Origin: Marinobacter persicus
GTDB lineage: Bacteria > Pseudomonadota > Gammaproteobacteria > Pseudomonadales > Oleiphilaceae
Length of the DNA stretch: 64,000 bases
NCBI RefSeq assembly: GCF_002934325.1
Contig: NZ_PTIV01000002.1
Location: 1-64,000, forward strand
Direction: 5' to 3'
Under the pieces are notes generated by a model. It searched no databases. It was not told where the DNA came from and worked only from the letters and a program-made list of their open reading frames with translations. This document shows positions 63,490-64,000 of the stretch, in pieces. Made by a program: the position numbers and the translations under genes. Every line of letters starts with the position of its first letter. The first letter of the stretch is position 1.

Positions 63490-64000
63490 TCCGACGCTCA
63501 GTATCGTTGTACCGGTGCACAATGAGGCGGACGTTATTCCGACGCTGTTAAAACGCCTCACCCTCGTTTGCCGGAAAGAGAAAATGGCCACTGAACTGCT
63601 CTTTGTAGACGATGGCAGTCAGGACAACTCGGTTGCGCTGCTGTTGCAAGCACGTCGATGGTGCCCCGAAATCCGGGTGCTTCAGTTATCGAGGAATTTC
63701 GGCAAGGAAGCTGCAGTCACGGCCGGTTTAAGCCACGCCAAAGGCGATGCCGTGATCCTGATCGACGCCGACCTTCAGGATCCGCCCGAACTGATTCCCC
63801 AGATGCTGGCCGAGTGGCGCAAAGGCGCCGATGTCGTGCTCATGAAACGACGCTCCCGCGCGGGCGAAAGCTGGTTCAAGAAACTGACCGCCTCCCTGTT
63901 CTACCGGCTGATCAACCGCATCAGTGATGCGCCGATACCGGTCGATATCGGTGATTTCCGCCTGATGAGCCGGCGCACCGTCGACGCCCTGAACCAGTTG
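63476..64000 (+). CDS. Family 2 glycosyltransferase (DPM1/ArnC/GtrB-like), 3' end outside the window
   Basis: The first 175 residues of a GT2 enzyme that probably loads a sugar onto undecaprenyl phosphate. Visible are SIVVPVHNEADVIP, the nucleotide-sugar DDGS in LLFVDDGSQDNS, and the metal motif LIDADLQDPPELIP. The gene starts 14 bases inside gtrA and is likely cotranslated. Similarity to ArnC/GtrB suggests a role in lipopolysaccharide modification. The C-terminal membrane segments expected of this family lie beyond the right edge. Confidence 0.88.
   Translation, partial: MTFTDPTLSIVVPVHNEADVIPTLLKRLTLVCRKEKMATELLFVDDGSQDNSVALLLQARRWCPEIRVLQLSRNFGKEAAVTAGLSHAKGDAVILIDADLQDPPELIPQMLAEWRKGADVVLMKRRSRAGESWFKKLTASLFYRLINRISDAPIPVDIGDFRLMSRRTVDALNQL

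Overview
The window reads as chromosomal DNA of a moderately halophilic marine gammaproteobacterium, most likely Marinobacter or a close relative. This is inferred from gene content: an ectoine TRAP transporter set (TeaABCD type) next to a high-potential iron-sulfur protein, a quaternary-amine ABC transporter, PomAB-type sodium motor proteins, lutABC with an LldR-type regulator, and many c-di-GMP enzymes. No rRNA, tRNA, CRISPR array, integrase or complete insertion sequence was seen. The genus was not confirmed by any search.

Layout. 0-2 kb: a periplasmic binding protein coupled to a membrane sensor that loses its output domain at the left edge. 2.1-5.3 kb: glycine betaine/choline-type ABC transporter. 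5.3-8.4 kb: a large PAS-GGDEF-EAL protein. 8.5-14.1 kb: NfsA-like nitroreductase, lutCBA (lactate oxidation), the divergent regulator with two palindromic operators, and an ovothiol-type methyltransferase. 14.3-18.4 kb: HiPIP and teaABCD. 18.4-25.8 kb: two small genes, a polyamine ABC operon (potABCD), then an orphan TRAP binding protein paired with a chemoreceptor. 26-32 kb: SixA-CHAD fusion, DUF3565, TauE-like permease, rhodanese, diguanylate cyclase, two orphan amino-acid-type binding proteins and a hotdog thioesterase. 32-35.2 kb: DJ-1/PfpI protein, YkvA-like protein, pomAB. 35.2-46.7 kb: two RND pump/adaptor pairs flanking a small ion channel, and an OprC/NosA-like copper receptor. 46.9-55.1 kb: gdhA behind an NtrC-like site, an unusual KaiC-like/PEP-pyruvate-binding protein, a RegB/RegA-like redox two-component pair and a PAS-GGDEF-EAL protein. 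55-58.4 kb: CbiM-like membrane protein, SulP transporter and persulfide dioxygenase. 58.5-64 kb: a compact five-gene minus-strand operon (thermostable-hemolysin/GNAT-like, AMP ligase, heme-oxygenase-like diiron protein, SDR, TPR) diverging from gtrA and a family 2 glycosyltransferase.

Themes. Compatible-solute import (betaine and ectoine) has two dedicated transporters, both with the binding-protein gene first and a strong hairpin directly after it. Redox and sulfur handling (RegBA-like pair, HiPIP, persulfide dioxygenase-SulP, rhodanese, TauE, ovothiol methyltransferase) recurs. The most interesting candidate system is the 58.5-64 kb divergent locus. Its shared promoter region carries six TTAA-type half-sites arranged as three CTTAAG-N5-CTTAAG-like boxes, each array end lying 8-10 bp from a -10-like hexamer. 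This suggests an OmpR-family (PmrA/QseB-like) envelope-stress regulator controlling an uncharacterised acyl-metabolism operon together with lipid-linked sugar transfer.
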